This document shows, piece by piece, positions 13,125 to 16,435 of a stretch of 16,435 nt of DNA. Every line of letters starts with the position of its first letter. Position 1 is the stretch's first letter. A program made the translations under genes and the position numbers. The notes under the pieces were generated by a model that saw only the letters and a list, made by a program, of their open reading frames with translations, did not search any database and had not been told where the DNA came from. Source of the stretch: CAYSPT01 sp964432985 (lineage in GTDB: Bacteria > Muiribacteriota > CAYSPT01); the NCBI GenBank assembly GCA_964432985.1, contig CAYSPT010000092.1:1-16435 (forward strand), given 5' to 3'.

Positions 13125-16100
13125 ATGGACGGAAACAATTTTACGGTAATGGAAAACAGCAGTTCAATTAAGGATGTGAGTTTTGTGACAGCAGGAGTGA
13201 AGGGAGAGTCGTACATGAGACGTCTCACGGGGGTAGTTTTACTTGCTTTGTTCGTATTTGGTTTCGCTGGTGTGGGAGATGCTTTGGCGGAGACGGTTAT
13301 CGCCATATCGCCGGTGAATGAAAATTCCGCCGTGGACACGCTGATCGGCACCATCACCGGTGTGGAGGAACCCGATGTTCCGACGTTCAAGTGGGCGGAC
13401 ACCACCTTGCACGACACCAGCGAGGATGGGTTCTGGAAGATCACGGACGAGGGTGCTTTTTTTGGGATCATGACCACCGATACGCCGGTGGACTACGAAA
13501 CCTTCGATGCCGATGCTGACCACACATTGCCCTATGTCATCAATGACGGGACCATTGATCAACCCGCCGAGGACATCGAAGTCTCCGACGTCAACGAGAC
13601 GCCCGTGGTCCAGGAAGCCCTCATCACCCTGAGCATGAACGAGGGAGACAGCGACCTGTCCGTTGATCTCAGTAATTATATTACCGATCCCGAGGACAGT
13701 GCGCTGACCTACTACCTGTACTCGCTGCCTGACGACTCCATATGCACCCTGCTGGATGCCGGGGACGGCGACAGCACCATCACCCTGGCTGGAGACACGG
13801 TCGAGGTGAGCGGCGGCGTGGTCAAGGTGCACCTGATCGATGGCGACGTCTACGGCGACACCACCTTCCTGTTCCTGGCCAAGGAAAGCGGTACCAGTGA
13901 CCTGTTCAAAACCGCCCAGAAGCAGGTGGCTATCCAGGTGACTGCAGTGAACGACCCTCCGGTGACGACGCCCTTTACCGCCAACGCCGTTGAGGACACC
14001 GACCTGACCATCACCCTGGCTTCCAACACGACCGACGTTGATGATGAAATCACCCACTTCATCATCACGGCTATACCTGACGCGGGTACGGTTGGCACTC
14101 TTTATGTCTACGACGGCGGCAGCCGGGGCGCCGAGGTGACAGCAGGCGATGTTTCTGGTGCCACCGAATTTGCCAACAACCTGGGGCAGTTCATCTTCGC
14201 TCCAGCTTCCAACGTGAATGGCACAAAGGCCGACGCCATCAGCTTCAAGGCGAAGGACGAGAGCGCAGGTTATTCGAACGCGTCGGCCGTAACGGTCGAC
14301 ATCTCGGCGGTGAACGATATTCCCACCGCCTCCAATAACTCGGTGGCCGCCGTGGAAGATACGGATTTCGCCTTCGCATCCGGCGACTTCAACTTCACCG
14401 ACTCCGCCGATGCAGGTGATGCTATCGAGCAGATACAAATCACGTCATTGGAAACAGCTGGTACACTGTTCTACGATACCGGGGAGGATGGTTACGACGA
14501 TCCCGACGATGATGTCGCTATAGACCAGGTCATCACAACGGTCAATATTCCCAAGCTGAAGTTCCTGGCTGACTCGGACGATTTTGCCAGCCCCTACGCC
14601 ACCTTCGAGTTCAAGGTACACGACGGCGACGATTACAGCGAATCGGCCTACACCATGACAGTCAACGTGGCCAACAAAAATGATGTGCCGAGTTTCAGCC
14701 TCGCCGGCGATCCGGCGGCGGTAGACGAGGACGCCGGCGCCCAAACTGTGGCCGCTTTCGCCTCCAGCATCAGCAAGGGCCCGGATAACGAGGCGAGCCA
14801 GACGCTCACCTTCAATATATCTAACGATAATAACAGCTTGTTTGCCGTACAGCCGGACGTGGATGAAACCACCGGCAACCTGACCTACACCCCGACGGAC
14901 GACGCCAACGGCACGGCTGAAGTGACTATTTCTCTCTCCGACACCGGCGGTACCGATTACAGCGGTGTTGACCAGAGTGCCAATCAGACTTTCACCATCA
15001 CTGTGAACGCGGTCAACGACGCGCCGACCCTGGCGGACTTCCTGGCCTCTACCACGCTGGAAGAAAATGCTTTGAACGCCGCCGCGGCGATTATCGACGA
15101 TGCTGTGACCTTCGGCGACATCGACAGCAATGACCTGAGTGGTGGGACCCTGACAGTCACTTATTCTGTTGGTGGGGGCGCGGAGGACCAATTGGATGTC
15201 AGCGCGGCCGGCGGTATCACGCTGAATGTAGCTGAAGTCCAGTACAATACCGCGCCCATAGGCGACATTACCACCGACGGCGCTGACGGTGACGACCTGG
15301 TCGTGACCTTCGACGCCGGAGCGGCGACGCCCACGGCAATTAACGCCCTGATACAGGCTATCACTTATCAGAACTCTTCCGACAATCCAACCGCCAGCCG
15401 CACCATCTCCATCACCATCGACGACAATGACGGCGACGACAACGTGAGCGCCGCGGTTACCTGCGCCATCACCGTCACCGCCAATAACGATGCTCCGGTG
15501 TTCAGCAACTTGACTGCGGACCATCCCACTGATTTCATCGAAGACGGCGCCGCGGTGGTGCTTGACAGCGACATCACCATCGCCGATCCCGAGCTCGACG
15601 CCCTGAGCGCTGGCAGCGGTAACTACAACGGTGCCACCCTGACACTGCTGCGTACTGCCGGACCTGATGTCAACCTGGATATCTACGCCGAAAGCGGGAC
15701 ACTGACGGCTTTGACTGAAAGCGGCGCCTTCCAACCAGACGGTGCCACGACCATCGGTACTGTCACCACCAACAACAGCGGTAATCTGGTATTAACCTTC
15801 AACGCCTCCGCCACCACGGCCCTGGTGAACTCGACTCTCCAGCAGATCACCTTTGACAACACCAGCAACGGACCGCCGAACCCCATCGTCATCCCCTTCA
15901 TCTTCAGCGATGGCAACAGCGGCTCCCAGGGGACCGGCGGCGCGCTTGTAGACAACGACGAATCCGTCAGCATGGCGGTCACCCTGACCAACGATGCACC
16001 GGAGCTGGACAACTCCGGTGACATGAGCTTGACCTCGATCGATGAAGATACCACCGAAAGCGCCGGAAACACCGTGGCCGAGATCATTCTCACAGCCACC

Positions 16101-16435
16101 GGCGACAGGGTCACCGATGTAGACGACGAGTCGCTGGAAGGTATCGCCATTTACGCCTCCACCCCGAGCAACGGCACCTGGCAGTACTACGTTTCATCCT
16201 GGCAGGATTTTCCGGCTATCGCAACCACTACAGCGCTTCTGCTGCGGGCCGAGGACAAGGTCCGCTTTGTCCCCGACGAGGAAAACGCCGACACCGCCAG
16301 CTTCGACTTCAGGGCCTGGGACCAGACCGGCGACACCACCGGTGACCAGGGAACAACCGACGACCTGGACGCTGCAGGCAACGGGACCGATACCCCGTAC
16401 AGCACGGCCACTGAAACAGTCTCCATCACGGTTAC
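13125..16435 (+). CDS. Giant cadherin/VCBS-like repeat surface protein, partial (C-terminus outside window)
   Basis: The frame is open from ATG 13125 to the right edge (1103 codons, no stop). AAGGAGG (13105-13111) precedes ATG 13125 with a long 13-base spacing, the same as for the gene at 906. ATG 13215, with AGGGAGAG at 13201-13208, is a serious alternative that starts exactly at a standard signal peptide. Numbering from 13125: residues 31-55 are the signal peptide (MRRLTGVVLLALFVFGF..ALA), with cleavage before E56. Residues about 56-150 resemble a cadherin repeat (SPVNENSAVDTLIGTITG, DTPVDYETFD, YVINDGT). Beta-sandwich repeats follow, with linkers DVNETP (155-160), AVNDPPV (274-280), AVNDIP (395-400), KNDVP (518-522), AVNDAP (629-634), NNDAP (787-791) and TNDAPELDN (955-963). 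The last visible repeat (DEDTTESAGNTVAEIILTA, LLLRAEDKVRFVPD, FDFRAWDQTGDT) is a type common in very large bacterial adhesins. Asp/Asn richness and only two Cys in the visible part fit a calcium-stabilised exported protein. Secretion route and C-terminal anchor are off-window. Confidence 0.9.
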   Translation, partial: MDGNNFTVMENSSSIKDVSFVTAGVKGESYMRRLTGVVLLALFVFGFAGVGDALAETVIAISPVNENSAVDTLIGTITGVEEPDVPTFKWADTTLHDTSEDGFWKITDEGAFFGIMTTDTPVDYETFDADADHTLPYVINDGTIDQPAEDIEVSDVNETPVVQEALITLSMNEGDSDLSVDLSNYITDPEDSALTYYLYSLPDDSICTLLDAGDGDSTITLAGDTVEVSGGVVKVHLIDGDVYGDTTFLFLAKESGTSDLFKTAQKQVAIQVTAVNDPPVTTPFTANAVEDTDLTITLASNTTDVDDEITHFIITAIPDAGTVGTLYVYDGGSRGAEVTAGDVSGATEFANNLGQFIFAPASNVNGTKADAISFKAKDESAGYSNASAVTVDISAVNDIPTASNNSVAAVEDTDFAFASGDFNFTDSADAGDAIEQIQITSLETAGTLFYDTGEDGYDDPDDDVAIDQVITTVNIPKLKFLADSDDFASPYATFEFKVHDGDDYSESAYTMTVNVANKNDVPSFSLAGDPAAVDEDAGAQTVAAFASSISKGPDNEASQTLTFNISNDNNSLFAVQPDVDETTGNLTYTPTDDANGTAEVTISLSDTGGTDYSGVDQSANQTFTITVNAVNDAPTLADFLASTTLEENALNAAAAIIDDAVTFGDIDSNDLSGGTLTVTYSVGGGAEDQLDVSAAGGITLNVAEVQYNTAPIGDITTDGADGDDLVVTFDAGAATPTAINALIQAITYQNSSDNPTASRTISITIDDNDGDDNVSAAVTCAITVTANNDAPVFSNLTADHPTDFIEDGAAVVLDSDITIADPELDALSAGSGNYNGATLTLLRTAGPDVNLDIYAESGTLTALTESGAFQPDGATTIGTVTTNNSGNLVLTFNASATTALVNSTLQQITFDNTSNGPPNPIVIPFIFSDGNSGSQGTGGALVDNDESVSMAVTLTNDAPELDNSGDMSLTSIDEDTTESAGNTVAEIILTATGDRVTDVDDESLEGIAIYASTPSNGTWQYYVSSWQDFPAIATTTALLLRAEDKVRFVPDEENADTASFDFRAWDQTGDTTGDQGTTDDLDAAGNGTDTPYSTATETVSITV

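Noticed and set aside
13239..15734. Two long open minus-strand frames (399 and 429 codons) opposite the giant gene
   Set aside because: Their translations are low-complexity Gly/Val/Arg/His sequence created by the biased, repeat-rich sense strand. The plus frame has a signal peptide, cadherin-like motifs and regular VNDAP linkers, so the minus frames are shadows.

Overview
The window is a chromosomal fragment of about 58-60% GC from a motile, probably Gram-negative bacterium. It holds a methyl-accepting chemotaxis protein, exported proteins with Sec-type signal peptides, a membrane-anchored Hanks-type Ser/Thr kinase with WD40 repeats, and the N-terminal part of a giant surface protein with cadherin/VCBS-like repeats. 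Kinases of the HRDLKPDN...DWGLAR type fused to WD40 propellers are common in Planctomycetes, Verrucomicrobia/Lentisphaerae, Deltaproteobacteria and several uncultured phyla. I cannot place the organism more closely from sequence alone.

Layout. (a) 1-905 is an AT-richer left edge: the N-terminal part of a DUF616-type glycosyltransferase on the minus strand, then a wrecked IS21-family element (an IstA catalytic-domain scrap plus two terminal-type direct repeats). (b) 906-4829 holds three plus-strand genes: a secreted Fn3-like/TPR protein, a secreted subtilisin (S8) protease with a good promoter and a palindrome at its predicted transcription start, and an L-cysteine desulfidase (UPF0597/CyuA family) 63 bp downstream, probably co-transcribed. 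(c) 4935-10350 is a divergent pair sharing a 97-bp gap: a B12-binding-fold radical SAM protein on minus, and a 1292-aa HEAT/kinase/TM/coiled-coil/14-WD40 protein on plus that appears to be transcribed leaderless. (d) 10361-10418 has a 20-bp tandem duplication and a GC-rich hairpin between convergent genes. (e) 10427-12571 on minus is an sCache chemoreceptor with an unusually long chain of HAMP-like units. (f) 12572-13124 is a regulatory region unusually rich in inverted repeats. (g) 13125 to the right edge is the giant repeat protein, which runs off the window.

Functional reading (inference). Several products act at or outside the envelope: a secreted protease, a secreted TPR protein, an adhesin-like giant, a chemoreceptor and a receptor-like kinase. 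Protease plus cysteine desulfidase fits extracellular protein breakdown followed by cysteine catabolism to pyruvate, ammonia and sulfide. No phage, CRISPR, rRNA or tRNA gene was seen. I did not find a clear undescribed defence or biosynthetic system. The strongest candidates for something new are the palindrome-dense control region 12737-13097, with a possible small terminated transcript, and the two-propeller receptor kinase with its leaderless start and slippage-type repeats.
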